In this document: in pieces, positions 1 to 8,320 of the stretch | Layout: each line of letters begins with the position of its first letter | Numbering within the stretch: position 1 is the first letter of the stretch | Assembly (NCBI GenBank): GCA_946482345.1 | Contig: CAMLRJ010000018.1 | Location: 1-16,605, forward strand | Direction: 5' to 3' | DNA: 16,605 nucleotides | From: an uncultured Cellvibrio sp. | GTDB taxonomy: Bacteria; Pseudomonadota; Gammaproteobacteria; Pseudomonadales; Cellvibrionaceae | Made by a program: the position numbers and the translations under genes | The notes under the pieces: model-generated | The model's input: only the letters and a program-made list of their open reading frames with translations | Database searches by the model: none | Told to the model about the DNA's origin: nothing

Positions 1-782
1 TGATGAGGACTGCGAATTCGCGGCAAAAATATAGCGAATTCATCGCCCCCCAAACGCGCCACCATGCCCTGCACATCCAGCATTTCCGCAGTCAATCGCG
101 GGCCAATTTGTTTTAACAAGGCATCACCGGTTTTATGCCCAAGAGTGTCATTGATTTCTTTGAATCTATCGATATCCAATAACATCAGCGCACTGATCTG
201 GTCTTCCTGCCGTGCAGCAAAACAGTTTTCCATATCGACATAAAGTTTTTCACGATTAGGCAAACCGGTTAACGCATCGTGATAAAAATGATAATGCAAT
301 CTTTCTTCATAACGTTTGCGTGCCGTAATATCTTTGGTGGTTCCCCACACACGTTTTAAATAACGGCCTTCAATAATTCCTGCGCAAGATATTTGAAAAT
401 AAAAATCTTTTCCACGACTGTCGCGCCGAATAATATCGTAGTCGCTCAGGTGGTAATTGTTTTTTACGAATGCATCGAGATCAATGACATAGTGACGAGA
501 CCCGCTATCGCGCAACCCCATACCCAGAATCTCATCCAATTCCTTGATACCCAACATGGTTAACAACACTTTGTTGGCATCAATAAGACGCGCAGCGGAC
601 TCTATGGCTTCCATCTGAGCTTCAATAGGTAAATGTGTATCAACAGGCGGGTTCATGTCGTAACACCAAACCGCATCCGAGCTCAAATCAGACAATACTT
701 TAAGAACAGATTCATCCGCATTTTTTGCAGACGCATCCGGGTCTGAAGCAAGGGTCAAAAATGGCGGATTTTTACGACGCAT
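1..782 (-). CDS. PAS-GGDEF diguanylate cyclase, 3' end cut by window edge
   Basis: Makes the second messenger cyclic-di-GMP from two GTP, usually under control of its sensor domain. The reverse strand reads open from ATG at 782 to the left edge (260 codons visible). Residues about 40-150 look like a PAS sensor module ending in a linker of the type VWGTTKDITARKRYEE. The GGDEF domain opens with HDALTGLPNR (168-177), continues with the metal-binding DIDRFKEIN segment, and reaches an intact LGGDEFAIF signature (GGDEF at 245-249, bases 36-50). The rest of the catalytic domain lies outside the window, so an I-site or a following EAL domain cannot be judged. There is no signal peptide or membrane segment, so it is probably cytoplasmic. 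The Shine-Dalgarno before 782 is poor, and an in-frame GTG eight codons upstream is an alternative start. The GGDEF assignment is certain; the signal sensed is unknown. Confidence 0.93.
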   Translation of the reverse strand, partial: MRRKNPPFLTLASDPDASAKNADESVLKVLSDLSSDAVWCYDMNPPVDTHLPIEAQMEAIESAARLIDANKVLLTMLGIKELDEILGMGLRDSGSRHYVIDLDAFVKNNYHLSDYDIIRRDSRGKDFYFQISCAGIIEGRYLKRVWGTTKDITARKRYEERLHYHFYHDALTGLPNREKLYVDMENCFAARQEDQISALMLLDIDRFKEINDTLGHKTGDALLKQIGPRLTAEMLDVQGMVARLGGDEFAIFLPRIRSPH

Positions 783-854
783 AAATTCTGTTATTAATGA
801 GGACACTAGTTGAGTCTAGTTCCAGTTTGAATCTATGCCATTAAAAGCACTGCT

Positions 855-1073
855 TTAATAATGAGGTGGTTTTTCCAGGGTGATTTCAACGCCTGCCGAT
901 CCAGGATTCGCCAAAAAATCTTCCATTTTTTTCGCAAGCTGCCTGACTTGTTGCTTCAACGTCAAAATTTCAGCATCTTGTTTGATAACAATATTGTTGA
1001 GATCTGCCAGCAAATCTTCCTGATAGGCAATACGCGTTTGCAAATCGATGAGTTGGTTGTCTATATCCGCCAT
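855..1073 (-). CDS. slyX: SlyX family coiled-coil protein
   Basis: A 72-residue protein beginning MADIDNQLIDLQTRIAYQEDL. It shows the SlyX pattern: an N-terminal heptad-rich helix (about residues 1-52), then a Pro/Gly-containing tail ending in KPPHY. SlyX is a small conserved proteobacterial protein of unclear role, named from its position beside slyD in E. coli. The start at 1073 is chosen because GGAG lies 7 bases upstream and because the family begins at this Met; the open frame extends 11 codons further, but that stretch overlaps the end of the upstream gene. That upstream serine-hydrolase gene stops one base before this ATG, so the two are almost certainly co-transcribed and translationally coupled. 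Family call is firm; function is unknown. Confidence 0.9.
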   Translation of the reverse strand: MADIDNQLIDLQTRIAYQEDLLADLNNIVIKQDAEILTLKQQVRQLAKKMEDFLANPGSAGVEITLEKPPHY

Positions 1074-1074
1074 C

Positions 1075-2274
1075 TTATTTCTCCAGTACCGAATAAATTG
1101 CATCAATCAATTTAATGACGCGTTGATCAATCAATAAACTTTGTCCCATGCGCTGGGTAACATAACCAAAACCCAAACTATAATCGGGGTCAGCAAAACC
1201 AATTGAACCACCAGCACCGGGATGCCCAAAAGCTCGTTGACCACGACCCAACAAACAATCCGCGCGCTGTTGCGACAGCATAAACCCACAGCCAAATCTT
1301 AAGGGCAAGCCCAGCACTTTATCCATTTCAAATGTTTGTTGCTGCCAACATAAAGACAAAACGTCTGCATTCAATAAGCGGCTGGATGGCGCAGCCAAAT
1401 CACCATAAATTCTGGCAAGCCCAAGCGCATTGGTATGCGCATTGGCGGCAGGAATTTGCGCCTGACGCCAAGCCATAGTGTTGGTGGATGTCATTAAACT
1501 GATGGGATTTGAAAATGCACGATTGGTGACGCCGCGAGGGTCAGCTTTCATAATTTTCCCCAACGCAAAACTATCGGCATCTGCAGATAAATTTTCAGCC
1601 GAATTTTTTGTCGCCGATAATTTCTTCAGAGGCAGTGTATCCACAATCTGTGACAATTTTTCTGCAGGGACACCAAAATGACAGTCAACATTTAGCAAGC
1701 CTGCAACATGCCGCTGAAAATAATCATTAAAACTTTCTTCACCCGACACGCGTTTAACCAACTCCCCCAATATCCATCCATAAATAAAAGGCGAATAACC
1801 TTGTGCGGTATCCGGTTGCCACCAGGGTTGATCCTTTTCAATAGCCTGAATCATTAATTTCCAATCAAATATTTGTTCCTGGGTAACAACCTGATGAAAA
1901 GCAGAAAGCCCACTGCGGTGCATTAATATTTGTCGAACCGTAATGAATTCTTTGTCGAGTTGCGCAAATTCAGGCCAATAATTTGCAACCGGTTTATCCA
2001 ATTCCAGCTTGCCCTGTTCAACAAGTTGCAATACACAAATTGCGACCAATCCTTTGCCTGCCGAAAAAACATTGACCAGTGTATCTTCTGTCCACACTAC
2101 AGACTGTTTATCCAACACACGATTCTGGCCAACACCACCCACAATATTCAGTACCAACTCACCATCAATCATTAATGCAAGGCCAGCGCCGTCATCACCC
2201 GCCAATTGATTTTCCGCAAACATATCGATAACCGGCTGCCATTCGCTGCCTGTTGTTATATTGACCTGCACCAT
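1075..2274 (-). CDS. Beta-lactamase-fold serine hydrolase (class C / EstB-like esterase)
   Basis: A 399-residue protein of the serine beta-lactamase-like superfamily (Pfam Beta-lactamase), which includes class C beta-lactamases, DD-peptidases and EstB-type carboxylesterases. The catalytic S-x-x-K is FSAGKG with Ser71 and Lys74. LMHRSGL (118-124) is the usual conserved strand after the first motif. The second motif is Tyr160-Ser161-Pro162, where class C beta-lactamases have Y-A-N. HPGAGGS (351-357) stands in the place of the KTG box, as in EstB-like esterases. There is no signal peptide, so a periplasmic beta-lactamase role is unlikely; a cytoplasmic esterase or amidase is the better inference, substrate unknown. 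GAGG lies about 6 bases before the ATG at 2274. It is the first gene of a two-gene unit with slyX and is divergent from yciH. Confidence 0.85.
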   Translation of the reverse strand: MVQVNITTGSEWQPVIDMFAENQLAGDDGAGLALMIDGELVLNIVGGVGQNRVLDKQSVVWTEDTLVNVFSAGKGLVAICVLQLVEQGKLELDKPVANYWPEFAQLDKEFITVRQILMHRSGLSAFHQVVTQEQIFDWKLMIQAIEKDQPWWQPDTAQGYSPFIYGWILGELVKRVSGEESFNDYFQRHVAGLLNVDCHFGVPAEKLSQIVDTLPLKKLSATKNSAENLSADADSFALGKIMKADPRGVTNRAFSNPISLMTSTNTMAWRQAQIPAANAHTNALGLARIYGDLAAPSSRLLNADVLSLCWQQQTFEMDKVLGLPLRFGCGFMLSQQRADCLLGRGQRAFGHPGAGGSIGFADPDYSLGFGYVTQRMGQSLLIDQRVIKLIDAIYSVLEK

Positions 2275-2344
2275 TCAATTCCTCATAAATTACAACTGAT
2301 GTATTCTAACAGCACTTTTTTGCCAGACTCGACAAGAGAACACG

Positions 2345-2671
2345 ATGAAAGACAAAAACTCCAAACTGGTTTACTCCACCGAAACAGGCCGCATAAAAGA
2401 AGAAAAAACCAAACCGGTTATTCCGCAAACCGATGGATTTGTGCGCATTCGCCGCGAAACAGCAGGCCGCAATGGAAAAGGCGTAACAACCATCACCGGC
2501 ATTCCACTCGCCGAACCCGAATTAAAAGAATTAGCGAAGGCATTAAAAGTCAGCTGTGGTGTTGGCGGCTCAGTGAAAGAAGGAGTGATCGAAATTCAAG
2601 GCGATCAACGCGAAAAAATTAAATCGGAATTGGAAAAACGCGGCTATCAAGTCAAATTGGCAGGCGGATGA
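2345..2671 (+). CDS. yciH: SUI1/eIF1-family translation factor YciH
   Basis: A 108-residue protein matching bacterial YciH, a homologue of eukaryotic initiation factor eIF1 (SUI1). E. coli YciH is thought to affect fidelity of translation initiation. Visible features are the basic, flexible N-terminal third (residues 1-40), then the compact SUI1 domain with VRIRRETAGRNGKGVTTI (33-50), a helix LKELAKALK, the conserved CGVGGSVKEGVIEIQGD segment (about 71-87), and a final helix KIKSELEKRGY. Length is normal for the family. It is divergent from the serine-hydrolase gene across a 70-bp gap. Its stop codon overlaps the ATG of the next gene (ATGA arrangement), indicating translational coupling. Confidence 0.93.
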   Translation: MKDKNSKLVYSTETGRIKEEKTKPVIPQTDGFVRIRRETAGRNGKGVTTITGIPLAEPELKELAKALKVSCGVGGSVKEGVIEIQGDQREKIKSELEKRGYQVKLAGG

Positions 2672-2913
2672 TGAACGAATTACCACTCGACCCGCAACTA
2701 CTCAAAGGATTGGTCAGCACCTCCATGCCTTACGGAAAATTTGCCGGCACGCTCATCGCCGATATTCCCGAATATTATCTGGTGTGGATGGCACGCACCG
2801 GATTTCCCAAAAGCAAATTGGGAGAACTCTTATCACTTATGTATGAAATCCGGTTGAATGGATTGGAGTATTTGTTGGATCCATTGCGGAAAGGTTCGAG
2901 CAAATTGCATTAA
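2668..2913 (+). CDS. DUF3820 family small protein
   Basis: An 81-residue protein whose core (MPYGKFAGTLIADIPEYYLVWMA, residues about 20-42, then GFPKSKLGELLSLMYEIRLNGLEYLLDPLR) matches the DUF3820 family, also listed as 'putative quorum-sensing-regulated virulence factor'. That name comes from weak evidence in other bacteria and should not be read as a function. Two tandem ATGs (2668 and 2671) are possible starts; the first overlaps the yciH stop by four bases, and the Gly/Ala-rich end of yciH supplies a GGCGG-like ribosome site. There is no signal peptide, membrane segment or cysteine. Co-translation with yciH is likely. The family call is good; biochemical role unknown. Confidence 0.85.
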   Translation: MMNELPLDPQLLKGLVSTSMPYGKFAGTLIADIPEYYLVWMARTGFPKSKLGELLSLMYEIRLNGLEYLLDPLRKGSSKLH

Positions 2914-2948
2914 ACTCAATCAGCACCCAATAATAACGAGTATATTTC

Positions 2949-4943
2949 ATGATTAAAATAATAGTTTTATCGATTTTATTTTTTACTTGCCTGACGACCC
3001 AATCAAGAACCTATCATCCATTTAATGATGAATGGCTTTTTAAAAAACTGGATAAACCTGACAATCAATTTCAAAAAATCCGTTTGCCTCATACTTTTAA
3101 TACAACGGATGCTGATGATGGAGGTTATTATTATCGCGGCACGGCAATATATAAAAAGACTTTTTCCAATCCTTGCGCTGTAAATGAAATTCCTTATATT
3201 GAATTTTCAAGTGCCACCACTCGCGCAAAAGTTGAATTGAATGATCAATTGCTTGGCATTCACGAAGGCGGCTACACCCGATTTCGCTTCCCTCTCCACA
3301 AAAAATATTTGCGCAATAAAAACGAAATAAAAGTCACATTGGACAACAAGGAGACAGATTATATTGCACCCTTGGGAGGCGATTTCAGTATCTTCGGCGG
3401 TATCACCAGAGATGTTCAATTGATTTGTGCCGGATTACTGCATTTCGATTTGGATGATTACGGTTCTGATGGTATTTATATCAAATCAAACCTTGATACC
3501 GAACAAAACGCCAATGTCATTATCAGGACAAAACTGAATAATCGTTTTTCACGCAATCTATCGGCACAATTAAAGATGGAAATACTGGATCCTCAAGGGA
3601 AAACAATTTCCACTCAAACTTTTCCACTCAGTCTAAAAAAATATTCCCGTGACGAACAACAGTATTCTGTAATGATCAACAGGCCTCATTTATGGAATGG
3701 TGTCAAAGACCCGGCTCTTTACACTGCCAGACTGAGTATCATCAATAAAAAATCTATTCTGGATTCCATCAACATTCATTTTGGTATTCGAACAATCAGA
3801 ATTGACGCGAATAAAGGATTATTTTTGAACGGAGCCCCCCACAAAGCTTACGGTGTCAATCTGCATTTAAGTCAACGTCCCGGAAAAGGCACCGCCGTTA
3901 CCCGTGATGAAGAATTGGAAGATTTCAGAATTCTGGATGAATTGGGAATAACTGCAATTCGTCTATCGCATTACCCGCATCCACAAGCCATTTATCAACA
4001 CGCCAATCAAACAGGTTATTTGGTTTGGTCAGAAATTCCATTGGTTGCAACACTCAGTCACAATCCTGAATTTTTGAATAATGCAATCCAGCAATTAAAA
4101 GAAATGATTCGACAAAACTACAATCACCCCAGTGTTTTTGTATGGGGGCTGGGTAATGAAATTTATAACGCCGACGAAAATGCGAATGCAATTTTGAAAC
4201 GATTACAACAGGTAGCCAAGGAAGAAGATCCTGATCGTTTTTCTGTTTATGCCAATTGTTGCGGTCCAGTCACACAGCCTATTGCCACACACACCGATTT
4301 GTCGGCCAGCAATATTTACCACGGTTGGTATCCCCAACAATCAGGAACTATGAATGAATGGCTTGATCAAGCCCATGCAGAATTAAATGGCCGCGCATTG
4401 GCAGTGAGTGAATATGGCGCAGGTGGCAGCGCACTACATCAGGAAGATCCTCCAACTCGCCCCATCACCGATTCCAACTGGCACCCTGAACAATATCAAT
4501 CAATAGTTCACGAACAAAGCTGGCAAGCAATTGAATCCAAACCTTATTTGTGGGCCAGTTTTATTTGGGTAGCGTTTGATTTCGCTTCAGACTCAAGAAA
4601 AGAAGGAGATCGATTGGGAATTAATGATAAAGGCTTAATCACCTATGATCGAAAAACAAAAAAAGATGCCTATTTTTGGTATCAAGCAAACTGGTCAACA
4701 AAACCTGTCGTGTATATCACCTCACGCCGATTTAATTATCGAAAATCCCCCGACGCAACAGTAAAAGTTTATTCAAATCAAAACGAACTACAGTTACACC
4801 TAAACGGAAAATTAATTTCTTCGCAAAAAGTACAAGATAAAATCGCTACCTGGAAAATCCATTTAACAAAAGGAAAAAACTCGATTGAGGTTAAAACGTC
4901 GGATGGGATTGTGGGGGATTCGATAGAGTGGGCTTTGGAATGA
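2949..4943 (+). CDS. Exported GH2 glycoside hydrolase (beta-galactosidase/beta-glucuronidase type)
   Basis: A 664-residue GH2 enzyme. Residues 1-19 form a signal peptide (Lys3, then a hydrophobic stretch IIVLSILFFTCL), so the protein is periplasmic or exported; the Cys at 14 is not in a convincing lipobox. Order of domains: jelly-roll sugar-binding domain (about 22-160, with FNDEWLF and LPHTFN), Ig-like domain (about 165-283), TIM barrel (about 285-580), and a small C-terminal beta domain (about 585-664). The acid/base is Glu404 in VWGLGNE and the nucleophile Glu488 in AVSEYG, both intact. RLSHYPH (338-344) is the usual barrel motif. NDKGLITYDRKTKKDAYFWY is typical of GH2 enzymes in glycan-utilisation loci. 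Substrate cannot be fixed between beta-galactoside, beta-glucuronide and related sugars. The gene starts 35 bp after the DUF3820 gene with a weak ribosome site, and is convergent with the halogenase cassette. Confidence 0.92.
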   Translation: MIKIIVLSILFFTCLTTQSRTYHPFNDEWLFKKLDKPDNQFQKIRLPHTFNTTDADDGGYYYRGTAIYKKTFSNPCAVNEIPYIEFSSATTRAKVELNDQLLGIHEGGYTRFRFPLHKKYLRNKNEIKVTLDNKETDYIAPLGGDFSIFGGITRDVQLICAGLLHFDLDDYGSDGIYIKSNLDTEQNANVIIRTKLNNRFSRNLSAQLKMEILDPQGKTISTQTFPLSLKKYSRDEQQYSVMINRPHLWNGVKDPALYTARLSIINKKSILDSINIHFGIRTIRIDANKGLFLNGAPHKAYGVNLHLSQRPGKGTAVTRDEELEDFRILDELGITAIRLSHYPHPQAIYQHANQTGYLVWSEIPLVATLSHNPEFLNNAIQQLKEMIRQNYNHPSVFVWGLGNEIYNADENANAILKRLQQVAKEEDPDRFSVYANCCGPVTQPIATHTDLSASNIYHGWYPQQSGTMNEWLDQAHAELNGRALAVSEYGAGGSALHQEDPPTRPITDSNWHPEQYQSIVHEQSWQAIESKPYLWASFIWVAFDFASDSRKEGDRLGINDKGLITYDRKTKKDAYFWYQANWSTKPVVYITSRRFNYRKSPDATVKVYSNQNELQLHLNGKLISSQKVQDKIATWKIHLTKGKNSIEVKTSDGIVGDSIEWALE

Positions 4944-4967
4944 TTAAATCTTGCTAAGATCTTCTCA

Positions 4968-5004
4968 AGAGGGCATATCTATGTCGAGATTGCCCTCTAT
5001 TTTC
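4968..5004 (+). terminator. Rho-independent terminator after the GH2 gene
   Basis: Perfect 8-bp stem AGAGGGCA (4968-4975) / TGCCCTCT (4991-4998). The 15-base loop can form an inner ATCT/AGAT stem. It is followed on the plus strand by ATTTTCT. It starts 25 bases after the GH2 stop and sits between two convergent genes. On the minus strand only a short mixed T run follows, so termination of the cassette from the other side is less certain. Confidence 0.75.
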
Positions 5005-5038
5005 TATGTAAGTTTAGTAGTGCATCAAATGATTTATT

Positions 5039-6514
5039 TCATTCTTTTACGATAGATTCAATAAATTTATGGTGTGCTGGAATCATCGAAACATTTTGAC
5101 TAATCTTGTTTTTCAACCCCGTTAAATAACCTTTTAGCTCATCAGGAGACATCACATCCGCAATCGGGTGATACGTCTGAGGCATAAGTCGTTGGCCAAG
5201 CATAACCTGGTTCCAGGAGTTAATCGTAAATAACTCATCATCTCCACGAAAAATGCGCGCAGATTCTTTAAATAATTCCATTCTAATTCGCAATTTTTCA
5301 GGGATCTCAATATTTCGACAGTAATTCCAAAAATCCGAATCCGTTCGTGTCGTTGCATGGTAATGCAAAATAACAAAATCCCTTACAGCTTCAATTTCCA
5401 TATTAGCTTGACGATTAAATTCATCCGCAACCAAATCAAAAGATCGCAAAGGCAGTAAACGCATCAAGCGCACAACAGATGATGAAATAAGGTGAATACT
5501 GGTAGATTCCAAAGGCTCGATGAAACCACTGGATAAACCAATAACAATACAGTTTTTAAACCAGGAAGTTTTTCTTCTGCCTGTTGCAAATTTAATAACC
5601 CTGGGTTGGTTCACCAGAGGTTCATTTAATTGACTTAAAAATAAATCTCTGGCCGACTCATCAGATATAAATTTGCTGGAATACACATAACCATTACCAA
5701 TACGATGTTGTAATGGTATGCGCCAACGCCATCCAACGGATTGCGCGATGGCTCGCGTATAAGGCATGGCCACATCTTCACTTTTTGTTTGTACCGCAAC
5801 TGCACTATCACAAGGAAGCCAGTGTGACCAATCTTCATACCCAACACCCAGAGCACTTCCCATTAATAAAGATCTAAATCCCGTACAATCAACAAATAAA
5901 TCTGCACTTAATTCATGCCCTGATTCCATTAAAATATTTGAAATAAATCCATTTTCTGTATTGATATTGACGCGTTGAATTTTCCCTTCCACACGAGTAA
6001 CTCCCATTTTTTCTGATAAACGACGCAAATAGGCTGCATACAAACCAGCATCAAAATGATAGGCATAATTCATTCTTGGCTTTTCTGTAATTGCAAATTT
6101 GCCGGCTAACGCGGCTTGAGTTTCCAATGAATAACTTCCATAAGACTCCGCAATACCCAACTCATAAGCTCTGCGCCAAAAATGCTGAAACTCCCCAGCC
6201 CAGGTTTGATTACCAGTGTCACCAAATGAATGGAAATAGGAATCTTGTTGTGCGCCCCAATTTTCAAATGCAATACCTAACTTAAACGTTGCATTTGTTT
6301 CTTTTATAAATTCATACTCATCCAAACCAATTAAACGGTGAAAAGTCTGGATAGTCGGTATAGTTGCCTCACCTACCCCTACTGTTCCTATATCCTCAGA
6401 TTCAATCAAAGTCACATCAACACAATGATTCAATTGCTTGATTAATGCTATTGCCGTCATCCAACCAGCAGTACCACCGCCAGCAATAATTATTTTTAAA
6501 GGCTTTAATGACAT
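5039..6514 (-). CDS. Flavin-dependent tryptophan halogenase family protein (intact)
   Basis: A 491-residue member of the tryptophan-halogenase family (PrnA type), which uses FADH2, O2 and halide to make hypohalous acid. Residues 7-16 (KIIIAGGGTA, then GWM) are the FAD-binding GxGxxG. GVGEATIPT (46-54) is the second flavin motif. Lys78 in ATFKLGIAFENW matches the catalytic lysine (PrnA Lys79). WRWRIP (262-267) is the WxWxIP signature. GFIEPLESTS (330-339) contains the conserved Glu region near the active site. No signal peptide. AGG lies 8 bases before ATG 6514, and only 8 bp separate it from the cupin gene. Members found beside TonB receptors, like this one, have no proven substrate; free tryptophan is not a safe assumption, and no flavin reductase is in the window. 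It is the last gene of the cassette. Confidence 0.92.
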   Translation of the reverse strand: MSLKPLKIIIAGGGTAGWMTAIALIKQLNHCVDVTLIESEDIGTVGVGEATIPTIQTFHRLIGLDEYEFIKETNATFKLGIAFENWGAQQDSYFHSFGDTGNQTWAGEFQHFWRRAYELGIAESYGSYSLETQAALAGKFAITEKPRMNYAYHFDAGLYAAYLRRLSEKMGVTRVEGKIQRVNINTENGFISNILMESGHELSADLFVDCTGFRSLLMGSALGVGYEDWSHWLPCDSAVAVQTKSEDVAMPYTRAIAQSVGWRWRIPLQHRIGNGYVYSSKFISDESARDLFLSQLNEPLVNQPRVIKFATGRRKTSWFKNCIVIGLSSGFIEPLESTSIHLISSSVVRLMRLLPLRSFDLVADEFNRQANMEIEAVRDFVILHYHATTRTDSDFWNYCRNIEIPEKLRIRMELFKESARIFRGDDELFTINSWNQVMLGQRLMPQTYHPIADVMSPDELKGYLTGLKNKISQNVSMIPAHHKFIESIVKE

Positions 6515-6522
6515 TGAGATAC

Positions 6523-7554
6523 CTATCGATTTAATCTATTTAACAACCAGGCCAATATCTGGCGAGCATTTCGTTCATTCATTTCACCTAGACACCCCCG
6601 AGCATCTTCGGGAATGTGATCAAATTTTTTTTCATCTTCTGAAAAAATATAATAATCCATCAATACCTTCCAAGCCCGCTTTTCTTTAATCGGCAAATCT
6701 CGCAATGCTAACATTGCATGTTTTAAAACAGTTATACCAGGTGGCACATAACGAGGAACTGATCGCCACCAATAATTTACCAATATATTTAAATCATTTA
6801 ATCCCTCGACATGATGCCACCACATGCTGGGAATAAATAACGCATCCCCAGGATTTATTTCTGCCACAAATGCAGCTGATAACGCATCTCGAAACTTGGG
6901 AAAACGCTCAAAATCAGGATTGACAAAATCAACAATACTGACTGATTGATTAGCAGGTGCATGATCCAATGGACCAACATACAAGTTTTCAACCTGCTCA
7001 ATAGGCAATAATGTAAACCGACGCTTCCCTGCCAAACAACAGGCAATATTATCAGGCGCATCATAATGACATGCTGCACGAGATTGATTGCCCATCCAAA
7101 TACTAACCAAGGGTGACCCGTTCGGTATAAGAAGCGGGTTTTCTTCCATAAACCCCGGCAAACATTCACTCAATGTTGTTGAACCAACATACATAGATTG
7201 ACGTTGTGAAACAGGTTTATTTTTCTCTTTTAATAAATCATCAAAAAAAGTCGTTAACTGTTTTTTATGTAAACTGAAATTAAAATCTTTGAACGTTTCA
7301 TCATAAAAATAACGACCGGAAATCGCCGCATCGCCCAAAAACTGGTTAACCATCATTCCCGAATAATATTTTAATAAATAGTTAATTATAGATTCATCGG
7401 ACTCAAGAGCAGCACGAACAGCAGGCCAAGAGGATACAAGCCCCCTAAATATGACAGGATCTTTCCAGTTAGCTAAATCGAGAGGTAATGTATTCCATGT
7501 TACGCCCTCTATCTCGCGCACCGGTGTTGGTATTGCAATAGTATCCTGGATCAA
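6523..7554 (-). CDS. Cupin-like JmjC/FIH-type Fe(II) 2-oxoglutarate oxygenase
   Basis: A 343-residue protein of the cupin_8/JmjC-like family, relatives of FIH and JMJD5, which hydroxylate protein side chains with Fe(II), 2-oxoglutarate and O2. The metal-binding H-x-D is His163 and Asp165 in CHYDAPDN. The distal histidine is in PSMWWHHVE (242-250), His247 being the likely ligand; this is very close to the FIH iron-site sequence. GKRRFTLLP (176-184) is the usual strand between them. The start is a TTG at 7554 with AGAGG five bases upstream; that site begins three bases after the sapC stop. It lies 12 bp after sapC and 8 bp before the intact halogenase, so it is in the same transcript. Soluble, without signal peptide. 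Family is firm; substrate unknown, a peptide or protein target being an inference from relatives. Confidence 0.88.
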   Translation of the reverse strand: MIQDTIAIPTPVREIEGVTWNTLPLDLANWKDPVIFRGLVSSWPAVRAALESDESIINYLLKYYSGMMVNQFLGDAAISGRYFYDETFKDFNFSLHKKQLTTFFDDLLKEKNKPVSQRQSMYVGSTTLSECLPGFMEENPLLIPNGSPLVSIWMGNQSRAACHYDAPDNIACCLAGKRRFTLLPIEQVENLYVGPLDHAPANQSVSIVDFVNPDFERFPKFRDALSAAFVAEINPGDALFIPSMWWHHVEGLNDLNILVNYWWRSVPRYVPPGITVLKHAMLALRDLPIKEKRAWKVLMDYYIFSEDEKKFDHIPEDARGCLGEMNERNARQILAWLLNRLNR

Positions 7555-7566
7555 GACAACCTCTGA

Positions 7567-8301
7567 TTAAATTGCCAATTCCTGCGCTTCTTTCAATCGA
7601 ATATTTTTTCGATTGACCAGATTAGGAATATTTTTTAATGATGCTAACATCATGTAGATTAACATAAGCGCTCCCGTTGCATGTAAGGAGGCTATTGTAT
7701 TCCCATCTAATTGATATAACTTTTCCTGGTTAATTGTGTAATAGCCAGATGACCTATAAAACAAACCTGTTGAGAATTCTACTTCCCATACAAACGGCTC
7801 TATTAAATCAAGCGATTTCAATTGTGCTATAAAAGATTTGGATGCGCCCAAACCTGTGTGAATAGACATCAATATAGAACGCACATAATCAAGATAACCC
7901 GTGTAACCGCCACTCTCTGAAAAAACGGCCAGTCCTTCTGTATTGGAAATTCTTGGATGATCAACATCAACAAGTACGGAATAACCCGCATCTCCAGCCT
8001 CTTTTGCCATACCTATAAAAAAAGGCTCTCTCAACATAATCAAAGGGATATATTCAACATCCCAACCATTTTCTGTTAAAAATAAATTTTCCTGGGAGTC
8101 AAACCCAAAAATAGCTACCGCCATTAAATCATTTGTTTTTCCATCTGTCTGAAAAAAAATGGGGTAATGCCTTTGCGCTTCAACAAACTCCGATGGCAGC
8201 AACATACATCCTCCAACGGCATCACCATATTCTTCAGCACGTCGGGTAATAATTCGCAGGTTTGCATGTTCCACATTATTTAATAATTGTTTTTTTGCCA
8301 T
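7567..8301 (-). CDS. SapC family protein
   Basis: A 244-residue protein of the SapC family (Pfam SapC), of unknown biochemical function; the name derives from an S-layer locus and is not informative here. Family features visible are the N-terminal LPSEFVEAQRHYPIFF segment (about 35-50), VAIFGFDSQENLFL (62-75), the YIPLIMLREPFFIGM block (about 84-98), and the C-terminal LDGNTIASLHATGALMLIYM followed by ASLKNI, which could be an amphipathic or partly buried helix. No signal peptide. AAGAAG lies 3 bases before ATG 8301, with a weaker AGG further up. It lies 19 bp after the broken halogenase gene and 12 bp before the cupin gene, so it is part of the cassette. Proteins of this family sit next to TonB receptors and halogenases in other carbohydrate loci, which suggests a partner or scaffold role, but this is inference. 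Confidence 0.88.
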   Translation of the reverse strand: MAKKQLLNNVEHANLRIITRRAEEYGDAVGGCMLLPSEFVEAQRHYPIFFQTDGKTNDLMAVAIFGFDSQENLFLTENGWDVEYIPLIMLREPFFIGMAKEAGDAGYSVLVDVDHPRISNTEGLAVFSESGGYTGYLDYVRSILMSIHTGLGASKSFIAQLKSLDLIEPFVWEVEFSTGLFYRSSGYYTINQEKLYQLDGNTIASLHATGALMLIYMMLASLKNIPNLVNRKNIRLKEAQELAI

Positions 8302-8320
8302 TTTCTTCTTATCTACCTGA

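Noticed and set aside
805..820. ACTAG/CTAGT inverted repeat upstream of the diguanylate cyclase gene as an operator.
   Set aside because: Arms are only five bases and match no regulator motif I recognise.
839..860. AT-rich inverted repeat overlapping the slyX stop codon as a terminator.
   Set aside because: The stem is short, AT-rich and mismatched, with no clear T run on the minus strand.
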